Source of the DNA: an uncultured Bacilli bacterium
GTDB lineage: Bacteria; Bacillota_I; Bacilli_A; RF39; UBA660
Length of the DNA stretch: 64,000 bases
Direction: 5' to 3'
Assembly: GCA_947625535.1 (NCBI GenBank)
Contig: CANQOR010000003.1
Location: 1-64,000, forward strand
The first letter of the stretch is position 1. The number at the start of each line of letters is the position of its first letter. Shown here one piece after another: positions 53,514 to 62,050 of the stretch. The translations under genes and the position numbers were made by a program. Under the pieces are notes generated by a model. It did not search any database, was not told the DNA's origin, and saw nothing but the letters and a program-made list of their open reading frames with translations.

Positions 53514-53987
53514 ATGAAAAAAATATTATTAACAATTTTATTATGTTGTAGTTTGCTTCTTGTTCTTACAGGCTGTAAAAAAGATACAGAAGAACCAAAA
53601 GATTCATCAGATGCTAGCATATCAAATATTAAAATAACAGATGATAAAGCTAGCTTAACAATAAAAGAAGAAACACTTACTAACAAAAGTGCAATATTAA
53701 TAATTAAAAATAATAATACTTTAGAAGCTAATTATGAAGATCTTTATTGGATAGAAAAAGAAAAAGATGGAAACTGGTATAAAGTCGAAGCAATAAAAAC
53801 TCTTAATTTTAATCTTCCAGCACACATTCTTAAATCAAACGAAAGTAAAGAAATAGAAATCGATTGGGAAGACGGTTATGGTAAACTAACATCTGGAAAA
53901 TATAGAATTATTAAAAAAATATCTATAGAAACAGAAAAAGATACTAAAGAAGACTTTTATGTTGCAGCAGAGTTTACAATTAAATAA
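53514..53987 (+). CDS. Lipoprotein with Ig-like domain (Big_14-like)
   Basis: The product has 157 residues. It starts MKKILLTILLCCSLLLVLTGC, with Cys21 as lipidation site. The mature part is a beta-sandwich-like domain with YWIEKEKDGNWYKV and LTSGKYRIIKKI, the pattern of the bacterial Ig-like domain Big_14 (PF20251). It probably binds a ligand at the cell surface. The ATG at 53514 fits AAAGGAA; the longer frame begins inside the promoter. Confidence 0.72.
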   Translation: MKKILLTILLCCSLLLVLTGCKKDTEEPKDSSDASISNIKITDDKASLTIKEETLTNKSAILIIKNNNTLEANYEDLYWIEKEKDGNWYKVEAIKTLNFNLPAHILKSNESKEIEIDWEDGYGKLTSGKYRIIKKISIETEKDTKEDFYVAAEFTIK

Positions 53988-54023
53988 TTAAAAATTATGA
54001 GGAATTAAAGAAAGAATAAAATT

Positions 54024-54701
54024 ATGAAAAAAGGTTTAAAAATCATTCTTATTATTTTAGTAATTTTCATAGGAATTATTGCTATTGATACTTTACAAGC
54101 AAAGTTATTCAATAATAGTCCTATTATAAAATTAAGAGAAATATATCATGGCGGAGAAACTTATTATATAGATAAAGGTATATTTGTAAATCACTATCGT
54201 TGTAATAACAATGACAAAGTTACTAACTGGAAGGGAACAAAATTTGACTGCTTAGATGAAAACTCAAAGTATACAAATTTAAATGGTGATACACCACTTA
54301 CAAACCATAAAGAACCTATATTATCGATAACAAAAGGAATTAGACCTTGTACATCTCTTTTATTAGTGGTTTACGAAGACGGAATTTATGAACTATTTAC
54401 TGCCTATGAAGCTTGCAGACCTGGAGAAGTTTGTACTTCTATAATGAAATATACTAAATCTATCACAGGAAAAACAAATTTTGATGTCTTAAAAATAATA
54501 GATGATGATAGTGTAGAAAAAATACATTCAACAGATGTCCCTGTCGATTATGAAATAGAAATGGGCGAAAAATATACAAAAAATGGATATGAAAATCGTT
54601 ATATGATTTTACAAGACCACACTAATAAAATTCTAAAAGATTTTTTAAAAGAAATTAACATAGATTTAAATGTATGCGCAATCCCCGAATATATTGATTA
54701 A
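54024..54701 (+). CDS. Unknown membrane-anchored protein
   Basis: The product has 225 residues. One N-terminal transmembrane segment (about 5-23) is followed by an external domain with seven cysteines. No family is recognised. The gene is 36 bases after the Ig-like lipoprotein gene on the same strand and has only a weak ribosome binding site (AAAGAAAG), so it is probably co-transcribed. Confidence 0.6.
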   Translation: MKKGLKIILIILVIFIGIIAIDTLQAKLFNNSPIIKLREIYHGGETYYIDKGIFVNHYRCNNNDKVTNWKGTKFDCLDENSKYTNLNGDTPLTNHKEPILSITKGIRPCTSLLLVVYEDGIYELFTAYEACRPGEVCTSIMKYTKSITGKTNFDVLKIIDDDSVEKIHSTDVPVDYEIEMGEKYTKNGYENRYMILQDHTNKILKDFLKEINIDLNVCAIPEYID

Positions 54702-54717
54702 TAATTTTTAACACAAA

Positions 54718-54748
54718 CAAAATAGTACTTTGACAAGTACTATTTTTT
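54718..54748. terminator. Bidirectional terminator
   Basis: The perfect 12-bp stem AAAATAGTACTT/AAGTACTATTTT with a four-base loop lies between convergent genes. Confidence 0.85.
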
Positions 54749-55642
54749 AAACATGTTTTCATCTAATGAACCAGTTTTCATAATTTGTCTTTCTTGAGCA
54801 TCAAATGCTTTAAATACTAAAGTTAAATAATTATTATAATTCATTATATATTTTTTTAAAGCAATATCATCTATTAAATCAGTAGTTCTTAAAGTATTTA
54901 AGAATGCTTTACCTTTAGAATCTAAAAGAGTTCTAATAGCTTGTTTAAATTGCGCTTCATTATATTCTTTAGCTAAAAACTTTAAATATAAAGCTTCTCT
55001 AAATTCAACAAGTTCAATAATCATTTCTTTCATCGCTTTTTGAGCAATTGGATTATCTAATACAACTGAAATAATAGCAACATACTCTAAAAATACTTTA
55101 TACCATGCATCTACTTCATCATCTAAAAAGTTATCAACTCTCTTTAAAACAGTATCTAGTAGTGAATCATCCATAATAACTAATTTCTGAGTCCTTAAAA
55201 ACGAATCTTTTAATAATTGTTTTAATTGTGCTAAACCAAAGCCATATTTACCAAATATAGAAACACATACATGGTTCTTCATTGCTTTTCTAACATCTAC
55301 TTCGTCTTCACCAATTAGTAATTCTCTATTAGCATAAGTATGACATACTCCATTAATACCAAAGTTAATACCACATTTTTGATAATTTAATGGTGGACAA
55401 AAATCATTCAACCATTGCCAATAAGCGTTAGTCTGAGCTACCCTAATTTTCTCTCCTTTATCATTCCAACATCTACCATAGTTTCTCCAACAATCTTTTC
55501 TATCTAAAGAAACCACAAAACAATGTGAATCATTAGGTACATAAGTACTACTTGGCATTGCATAAGCTTCAATCCCTCTCATTTCTAAATCATCACGCAT
55601 TCGCTCTGTTTTACTAGGTACAATAACTGGTTTTGGATCCAT
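54740..55642 (-). CDS. Unknown Cys-rich protein
   Basis: The protein has 300 residues. The N-terminal half (residues 35-125) is rich in Cys and Trp with the segment GINGVCHTYANREL (about 114-127), in which adjacent Cys-His could form a catalytic or metal site. The C-terminal half is helical. No signal peptide is present. I do not recognise the family. GGAGATG precedes the ATG. Confidence 0.55.
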   Translation of the reverse strand: MDPKPVIVPSKTERMRDDLEMRGIEAYAMPSSTYVPNDSHCFVVSLDRKDCWRNYGRCWNDKGEKIRVAQTNAYWQWLNDFCPPLNYQKCGINFGINGVCHTYANRELLIGEDEVDVRKAMKNHVCVSIFGKYGFGLAQLKQLLKDSFLRTQKLVIMDDSLLDTVLKRVDNFLDDEVDAWYKVFLEYVAIISVVLDNPIAQKAMKEMIIELVEFREALYLKFLAKEYNEAQFKQAIRTLLDSKGKAFLNTLRTTDLIDDIALKKYIMNYNNYLTLVFKAFDAQERQIMKTGSLDENMFKK

Positions 55643-55685
55643 ATTAACATCTCCATTCTCTATTAATTATCTCATAAATAAATAA

Positions 55686-56897
55686 TTATTTAAAATATTT
55701 TATTATAAAACTAGTCCCTTTATTACTAGATTCTACATTTATTAAACCATTATCATTTTCAATAATCACCTTAGCTAAAGCAAGTCCAATACCTATACTA
55801 TCTGAAGAAGATTGTTCTCCTTTATAAAATCTTTCAAATATATGTGGTAAATCTTTTTTACTAATACCTTTCCCATAATCTTTAATAGCTATTAATGTAT
55901 AAACATTATATTCTTCATACTTAATTTCTATTATATCATTTATAGAAGAATATTCTATACAATTCTTTATTATATTAGTTAAAGCTTCTACTTCCCATCT
56001 ATAATCACATATAATTTTTATTTTATTATCTCCTTTAATATTTAATTTAATATTTTTTAAATCACATAAAGTAGATAAATTCTTATTTACTTCATCCATA
56101 ATATCTTTAATATATGTTTCTTTTTTTATAAAATGTATTGTATTAGCATCAAACTTCGATAATTTTAATATTGATTGTACTAAGAAATTTATATTAACAA
56201 CATTTCTTTTTATATCTTGTATAAAATCATCTCTAGTTACTTGATCCATATCTCTATCATCAATTAAATTATCTAACATAATTAATATACTAGTTAATGG
56301 TGTTTTTAATTGATGAGATATATCTTCTAAAGATACTTTTAAATTAACTTTAGCTTCTCTAGCTATATCAGCTGTTTCTTTTAACATAACTGTTGTTTTA
56401 TATATTTCATTCTTTAAGATAGATAGTTCATCTTCTGTATTAGATTTTATTTTTAAACTATAATTTCTTTTATTTAATTCTTTAATATATTCCGTTATAT
56501 CTATTATTTCTTTTTCTCTTTTCTTTAAATAAATAATAAATTGTAATAATATTAATACTATTCCTATAATTAAAATAATACTATTAATTAAAATAAATAT
56601 TACATGGTCTTTATTATTTTCTAATATAATTGCTTTATCATTTAAAGAAAAACCATATTTACTTAGTACTTCTGATTTTTCTTTGCCTTTACTATTTAAT
56701 ATTTCTATTATTTGTTCTTCTTTTATATTAGGATATTCTTTATGTACTATATCAATAATACCATTTACTTTATTATTAAAATTAACTGTATATACATGGT
56801 ATTCATATATATTAAGAAATAAAGTTATTATAAATAATATAACTATTATAATTAATATCTTTTTTATAACCTTTTTTAATTCTACTTTATTCTTCAT
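55686..56897 (-). CDS. Sensor histidine kinase
   Basis: This 403-residue kinase has two transmembrane segments (about 13-30 and 98-120) around an external loop of about 65 residues, then HAMP-like linker, the H-box EDISHQLKTPLT (about 190-201), the N-box NIIKNCIEYS, the G boxes DYGKGIS and GIGLALAKVII. It phosphorylates the partner regulator. The gene overlaps the regulator gene by 11 bases. The signal is unknown; the ABC exporter next door suggests an antibiotic peptide or envelope stress. Confidence 0.92.
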   Translation of the reverse strand: MKNKVELKKVIKKILIIIVILFIITLFLNIYEYHVYTVNFNNKVNGIIDIVHKEYPNIKEEQIIEILNSKGKEKSEVLSKYGFSLNDKAIILENNKDHVIFILINSIILIIGIVLILLQFIIYLKKREKEIIDITEYIKELNKRNYSLKIKSNTEDELSILKNEIYKTTVMLKETADIAREAKVNLKVSLEDISHQLKTPLTSILIMLDNLIDDRDMDQVTRDDFIQDIKRNVVNINFLVQSILKLSKFDANTIHFIKKETYIKDIMDEVNKNLSTLCDLKNIKLNIKGDNKIKIICDYRWEVEALTNIIKNCIEYSSINDIIEIKYEEYNVYTLIAIKDYGKGISKKDLPHIFERFYKGEQSSSDSIGIGLALAKVIIENDNGLINVESSNKGTSFIIKYFK

Positions 56898-57540
56898 CTA
56901 TTCTATACCCTATACCTTTAACTGTTTTAATAATATCTGAATCTATCTTTTCTCTAATTCTTTTAAAATATACTGTAACAGTATGATCATCTACGTAATT
57001 ACCAGTCCATTCCCATATTTTATCTAGAATAGTACTTCTACTAACTACTTTACCAATATTATTAAATAATAAATTAACTAATTTTAATTCTAAAGCAGTT
57101 AATTCAATTGGTTTATCTTTTTTATATAAAACTACTTTATCTATATTAAATGTTATATCATTTATTTTAATAATATTATTTTTTTTAGAACGTAATAATA
57201 TTTTATTAACTCTAGCTAATAATTCTTTTGTACTAAATGGTTTAGTTATATAATCTTCAGCACCCATTTCTAAACCTTTAACTATGTCATCTTCTTCATC
57301 TTTAGCTGTTAAAAATATAGTTGGTATATTTAAACCTTTAATTACATCTTCATATAAAGTAAATCCATTACCATCAGGTAATGTTATATCAAGAATAATT
57401 AAATCTACTTTATTATTAACTAAGTATTCTTTTACTTCTTTAATATTTGTTTTAGATACTAAATTTAAATTATTCTTTTCAAAAGAATAAGTAAGACCTT
57501 TAATTATCGAAACATTATCTTCAATTAATAAAATATTCAT
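56887..57540 (-). CDS. OmpR-family response regulator
   Basis: The protein has 217 residues. The receiver domain has the phosphorylated Asp in LIILDITLP (about 49-57) and the Lys in ITKPFSTKE. The C-terminal winged helix has the OmpR/PhoB pattern DDHTVTVYFKRIREKI. It is transcribed behind the ABC operon terminator with its own short upstream region, and followed directly by the kinase gene. The likely target is the ABC operon promoter, where 11-bp direct repeats occur. Confidence 0.93.
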   Translation of the reverse strand: MNILLIEDNVSIIKGLTYSFEKNNLNLVSKTNIKEVKEYLVNNKVDLIILDITLPDGNGFTLYEDVIKGLNIPTIFLTAKDEEDDIVKGLEMGAEDYITKPFSTKELLARVNKILLRSKKNNIIKINDITFNIDKVVLYKKDKPIELTALELKLVNLLFNNIGKVVSRSTILDKIWEWTGNYVDDHTVTVYFKRIREKIDSDIIKTVKGIGYRIDEE

Positions 57541-57579
57541 CTAATATCTCTTCTTTCTTATATAAATTATATCATACAA

Positions 57580-57601
57580 TAAAAGGAGCTTTTGCTCCTT
57601 A
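57580..57601 (-). terminator. Terminator after the ABC permease gene
   Basis: The stem AAGGAGC/GCTCCTT with loop AAAA is followed by TTTTA on the minus strand. Confidence 0.8.
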
Positions 57602-60241
57602 TTATATGTTTTCATTTCTAATAGTTTCTATAGTATTTTGTTTATTTATTTTATTAATAGAATATTTCATAATTAATGATATTAAAACAAAGACAACTAC
57701 TATAGATATAACTATTGCTATTATAGGTAAATTATATGGCATACCAGAGTCTTTAGCTAAGAAGAAGTATATTAAGTAAGATAATAATATACCTATTGGT
57801 AAACCAAATATTAATGCTTTAATACCCATAAAGAATGTTTCTAATCTTATCATTCTATTAAATTCTTTATTTGTCATACCAACTGATTTTAACATTGCAA
57901 ATTCTTGACGTCTTAATTCCATATTAGTAGTAATAGTATTAAATATATTAGTAATACCTATTAAAGTAATAACTATTATAAATCCATAAAGGAATATTCC
58001 TATTAAAGTAAATAAATTATTCATCATTCTAACATTTTCTTCTAAATTATTTAAATTATAACTAATTCCTTTTAATACTTCATCTATTTCATCTTGTAAT
58101 TTTGAAGCATTATCAGATTTATATAAAACAGATACAACATTATGGTCATTAGCATTCCATATTTTATCTAATAATTCATCACTAACTATAATAAATCTAG
58201 ATGTAGTTTGTTTCATCCCAAATGGTTTTTTATCCGTTATATAACCTATTTCTATTTCATAATCTTCTTGATTATCTAAACTACCTTTTAATATATCTCC
58301 TACTTTATTATTAGATATTTTTAATGACTTATATACTGTTTTATTAGAATCACTATTTTGATGTCCAACCGTTAAATAATCCATTAATATTCCTTTATCT
58401 TTTATATCTTCATAATCTAAACCTAATTCTTTAATATATTTTTTATATTGTTCATTACCTAATGAATATATATTAATATATAGTGTTAAATCTTCTTCAT
58501 CTTCTTTAGTGATATGTAAAAAATCTATATATTCAGGATTATAACTACCATTAGTATAAGTAAATCCTCTTTCTCTTATAAAACTATAATCTTCTATATT
58601 ATCTAATTTAATTGTTTCTATATATTTATCATAAGTTTCTTGATCAGATACACTAGAAGAATATAAAGATATATTATAATCAGATATTTTTAATTCATTT
58701 TCTACAGAATCAAAAGCCATATCTATAAAACTATATAAAGCTATAAAAGTAAATACAGATACTATAATAGATATAACTGTTGTACGATATTTCTTTTTAT
58801 TTCTCTTTAAATTTTTATAAGAGATTACACCTCCCATACCAAATAATTTATTTATTAATTTAGGAGCTTTTATCTTCTTAGAATTTATTTTTATATTAGC
58901 ACTATTTCTAATTGAATCTATAGGTGATATTTTACTTGCTCTTCTAGCACTTTTAAGTGCAGATAGGTAAATAGTTATTATACCTAGTATTATAGCTATT
59001 AGTATAGCTAAGTAAGAAAAAGCAAACTTTAAATTTAAACCTATAGCTAAACTATCTCTTAAGAAGTAATTACTAATTATAATTAAGATATATGCTGCTA
59101 TTAAACCAAGTAATATACCTAAAGGTATACCTATTAAACCTAAGATAGTTGCTTCGTAAAAGACATTCTTTTTTATTTGTTTCTTAGTAGCTCCAACACT
59201 TCTTAACATTCCATATTGCTTAGTTTTCTCTGTAATAGATATATCAAAACTATTTTTAATACAAAATACTGAAGTAAAGATAATAATTCCTATAACAATA
59301 GCAACTACTATAGCTAAACCACCAGTAGCATCTAAACCTAAAGGATCTGTTTCTAATGTTATTAAATATCTATTTATTGTTATTTCATATTTCATTTTAG
59401 GTAGTTCATTATTAATAAATTGTTCTGTTTCTTCACGAGTAGAAATTCCATTATAATATAAGTCAAATAAAGTACTATCTACACCTAATATATCTGATGT
59501 TAATTTATAAGCATTTTTAGTTCCATTCTTCGTATATTTAGCATAAACATCTGCTGTTTTAAATTCATTATCACTACTAGCAAGAGTAACAAATGTATAA
59601 CCTGGTGCTGAATATTCTTCAATATTAGAATCAGGTCTTTCTATAATACCAACTATTTTGTATGTTTTAGAAGTAGTATCTACTAATTCTTCATATAATT
59701 CTTCAACCGAAACATTTTGATAAGGATTACTTTGATCTAAATAAGTGTTTCCATCAGAACTAAGTCTTTTACCCACATCTAATGTAATTGTATCTCCTAT
59801 TTTAAGTTCTAAACGTCCATTAGTTTTTAAATGTGTAGGTATAACTATTTCTTTATCATTTTCTGGTAATCTACCATCTACTAATCTAATAGATAAACTT
59901 TCTAAAGATTCTTTAGTAAATGCTTTAATAAAAGCATAGGGTTTAAATTCATTTTTAGAATCAATTTTTGCATATCCAATATTATAAACTAAATTAATCT
60001 TTTCTATTTCTCGATTATTATTAAAAAAGTTAATATCTTCAACAGGTACATTGTAATAAGTTACATGGAAGTCTCCTTTTTGATAAGTTTCAAAACTTAT
60101 TAAAGATTTTAATCCACTAGCATATATAGATGCAACTGCTGTAATAAGAGCTACTGATAACATAATTCCTATTATTGTAACAATAGTTCTTTTTTTATTC
60201 AATTTTAGATTTTTTATTGTTAATTTGTTAAGTAAGTTCAT
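57602..60241 (-). CDS. ABC transporter permease with two FtsX domains
   Basis: This 879-residue permease is of the MacB/FtsX class. TM1 (about 18-40) is followed by a large external domain to about 310, TM2-4 (about 315-440) form the first FtsX unit, and TM5 (about 490-510), a second external domain and TM6-8 (about 755-865) form the second. The final tail has IETIRNENI. Such permeases move lipoproteins or antimicrobial peptides rather than importing nutrients. The ATPase gene is 5 bases upstream. Confidence 0.9.
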   Translation of the reverse strand: MNLLNKLTIKNLKLNKKRTIVTIIGIMLSVALITAVASIYASGLKSLISFETYQKGDFHVTYYNVPVEDINFFNNNREIEKINLVYNIGYAKIDSKNEFKPYAFIKAFTKESLESLSIRLVDGRLPENDKEIVIPTHLKTNGRLELKIGDTITLDVGKRLSSDGNTYLDQSNPYQNVSVEELYEELVDTTSKTYKIVGIIERPDSNIEEYSAPGYTFVTLASSDNEFKTADVYAKYTKNGTKNAYKLTSDILGVDSTLFDLYYNGISTREETEQFINNELPKMKYEITINRYLITLETDPLGLDATGGLAIVVAIVIGIIIFTSVFCIKNSFDISITEKTKQYGMLRSVGATKKQIKKNVFYEATILGLIGIPLGILLGLIAAYILIIISNYFLRDSLAIGLNLKFAFSYLAILIAIILGIITIYLSALKSARRASKISPIDSIRNSANIKINSKKIKAPKLINKLFGMGGVISYKNLKRNKKKYRTTVISIIVSVFTFIALYSFIDMAFDSVENELKISDYNISLYSSSVSDQETYDKYIETIKLDNIEDYSFIRERGFTYTNGSYNPEYIDFLHITKEDEEDLTLYINIYSLGNEQYKKYIKELGLDYEDIKDKGILMDYLTVGHQNSDSNKTVYKSLKISNNKVGDILKGSLDNQEDYEIEIGYITDKKPFGMKQTTSRFIIVSDELLDKIWNANDHNVVSVLYKSDNASKLQDEIDEVLKGISYNLNNLEENVRMMNNLFTLIGIFLYGFIIVITLIGITNIFNTITTNMELRRQEFAMLKSVGMTNKEFNRMIRLETFFMGIKALIFGLPIGILLSYLIYFFLAKDSGMPYNLPIIAIVISIVVVFVLISLIMKYSINKINKQNTIETIRNENI

Positions 60242-60246
60242 CTAAA

Positions 60247-60915
60247 TCACTCCTCAACAATTTTTCCATCTTCTAATTTAATAATACGATCTGCAAATTT
60301 AGCTATTTCCATATTATGTGTAATCATTATAATAGTTTGATTTAACTCTTTATTAGATTTCTTTAATAAAGAAACTATTTCATCACTAGCTTTAGAATCT
60401 AAGTTACCTGTTGGTTCATCTGCTAATATTAAAGCTGGATTAGTTATTAAAGCTCTTCCTATACTAGTTCTTTGTTGTTGACCTCCAGAAAGTTCATTAG
60501 GTAAATGGTTTCTTCTTTTTTGTAATCCCAATGTTTTTAATAAATCATTTAAGGTATCTTTATCTACTTCACGATTATCTAAAGATAAAGGTAATGTTAT
60601 ATTTTCTTCAACATTTAGTATTGGTATTAAATTATAAAACTGATATATTAAACCTATTTGTCTTCTTCTAAAAATGGCTAGTTTATCATCATCAAATTCA
60701 TATATATTTTGACCATCTATAAATACTTTACCACTAGTTGGTCTATCTACTCCTCCTATTAAATGTAACAATGTTGATTTACCACTACCAGAAGCTCCAA
60801 CTATTGCGACAAATTCTCCTTTTTCAATAGAAAATGACACATTATCTAAAGCCACAACTTTAGTAGTATCCTTACCATATATCTTAGTTAAATTTTCTAC
60901 TTTTAATATTTCCAT
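60247..60915 (-). CDS. ABC transporter ATPase, MacB/LolD type
   Basis: The protein has 222 residues. Walker A is GASGSGKST (about 40-48), the Q-loop is in YQFYNLIP, the signature is LSGGQQQR, and Walker B is LILADEPTGNLD. It powers the FtsX permease encoded next. AAGGAGATT fits the ATG at 60915 and excludes a longer frame to 60942. Confidence 0.94.
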   Translation of the reverse strand: MEILKVENLTKIYGKDTTKVVALDNVSFSIEKGEFVAIVGASGSGKSTLLHLIGGVDRPTSGKVFIDGQNIYEFDDDKLAIFRRRQIGLIYQFYNLIPILNVEENITLPLSLDNREVDKDTLNDLLKTLGLQKRRNHLPNELSGGQQQRTSIGRALITNPALILADEPTGNLDSKASDEIVSLLKKSNKELNQTIIMITHNMEIAKFADRIIKLEDGKIVEE

Positions 60916-60940
60916 ATATAAATCTCCTTTCAATAAACTC

Positions 60941-60975
60941 ATTATAATATATTATAAGTTACAACTAAGTTACAA
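60941..60975 (-). promoter_or_regulatory. Promoter with 11-bp direct repeats before the ABC operon
   Basis: On the minus strand TTGTAACTTAG and TTGTAACTTAT lie in direct tandem (60954-60975), one helix turn apart, followed by TATAAT at 60941-60946. There is no good -35 box. This is the layout of promoters activated by OmpR/PhoB-type regulators, and such a regulator is encoded next to the operon. Confidence 0.65.
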
Positions 60976-60999
60976 AATATCAATTTTATTCTATTGCAT

Positions 61000-61033
61000 A
61001 AAAAAACAACTAAATATATAAATTTAATTGTTT
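61000..61033 (-). terminator. Terminator after the split Asn-rich gene
   Basis: The imperfect stem ACAATTAAAT/ATTTAGTTGT is followed by seven T on the minus strand. Confidence 0.6.
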
Positions 61034-61041
61034 ATTATTAA

Positions 61042-61554
61042 TTATTTTCTATTATCTAAAGTTAATTGATCTATTTCACCATTAATTAAAACTATTTCAT
61101 AGTAATTAATTGTCGTCCAAGTTGTATCAGCATTATATTTATATGTAACAAATTGTGTTCCATCATAAGTAGATTCATTTTTGCTTGTTGGTTCACCTAA
61201 TAATTTAATTATTTCATCATCAGTTATTTTCATTCCAACTTTTAAATTACCAGGAAATATTATTGGATCAATATTATAAGTATTAATACTAAATTTAGTT
61301 TGACTAACTCTAGATACAGTACAATTTTCTAAAGTTAAAGTATTTCCACTATCATTATAAACATCAATAAATCCTGCTAGATTATCATCTTTATATAGAT
61401 TAACATATGTATAATAATTATCTTTTAACTCTTGTGTAAGATCTTCTTTTTTCATACTTAAACCTGTACCAGCAGCAAAGTCTTTATAACTTAAAGGTAA
61501 AGTAAATACTTTGTTATTAGCAGTAAATTGATAATCTTTCCAATTATTAGACAT
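61042..61554 (-). pseudogene. C-terminal part of the split Asn-rich membrane protein
   Basis: This 170-residue part starts MSNNWKDYQFTANNK and forms an external domain with no signal peptide or anchor. It is in the same frame as the gene before it; only a TAA and five codons (N-D-S-S-V) lie between. No ribosome binding site precedes the ATG at 61554. It is thus most likely the second half of one gene cut by a nonsense codon, and exported only when joined to the first half. The SNNWKDY domain follows an Asn-rich anchor in proteins I would expect in relatives. Confidence 0.65.
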
Positions 61555-61569
61555 TACTGAAGAATCATT

Positions 61570-61956
61570 TTAGTTATTAATTTCTTCTTCCTTTTTAGTT
61601 TCTTCTTTATCTTTAGTACTTTCGCTATCTTTGTCTTTATCTGTCTTCTTACTAGTTTCTTTCGTATTAGTATCAGATGAATCATTTCTAAGTTCTTTAA
61701 CTAAAAAGAATGATCCAACACCCAAACCAATAACTAATATAACAATAATTACAATAACTAAACCATTATTAGACCTTTTATTATTATAATTATTATTATA
61801 ATTAGGAGTCCCATTATAATAACCATTATTCATATTATTATAAGCATTTGGATCATAATACCCATTATTATTTACGTTATTATTCATATTATTATATCCA
61901 TTGTTATACCCGTTATTATAATTATTATTCATATTATTATCATTATATCCATTCAT
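61570..61956 (-). CDS. N-terminal part of a split Asn-rich membrane protein
   Basis: The product has 128 residues: an Asn/Tyr/Gly-rich cytoplasmic segment (about 1-62), one transmembrane segment (about 64-86) and a charged Lys/Glu/Asp/Thr linker to the stop codon at 61570. AGAGGTG lies before the ATG, so it is translated. An anchor and a linker with nothing behind them make sense only as the front of the domain that continues in frame after the TAA. The full-length product would have about 304 residues. Confidence 0.7.
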   Translation of the reverse strand: MNGYNDNNMNNNYNNGYNNGYNNMNNNVNNNGYYDPNAYNNMNNGYYNGTPNYNNNYNNKRSNNGLVIVIIVILVIGLGVGSFFLVKELRNDSSDTNTKETSKKTDKDKDSESTKDKEETKKEEEINN

Positions 61957-62023
61957 ACTAACACCTCTAATAAACTTTAAAAATAAATTTATTAATCCTT
62001 AACAATTAATAATGTCAAACAAA

Positions 62024-62050
62024 AGAAAAAAGATAAGAAACCTTATCTTA
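62024..62050 (-). terminator. Terminator after the CPBP protease gene
   Basis: The stem AAGATAAG/CTTATCTT with a short loop is followed by TTTTTT on the minus strand. Confidence 0.8.

Noticed and set aside
61042-61956. Two independent genes for the Asn-rich protein and the following domain
   Set aside because: They are in the same frame five codons apart and the second has no ribosome binding site; a split gene explains this better.
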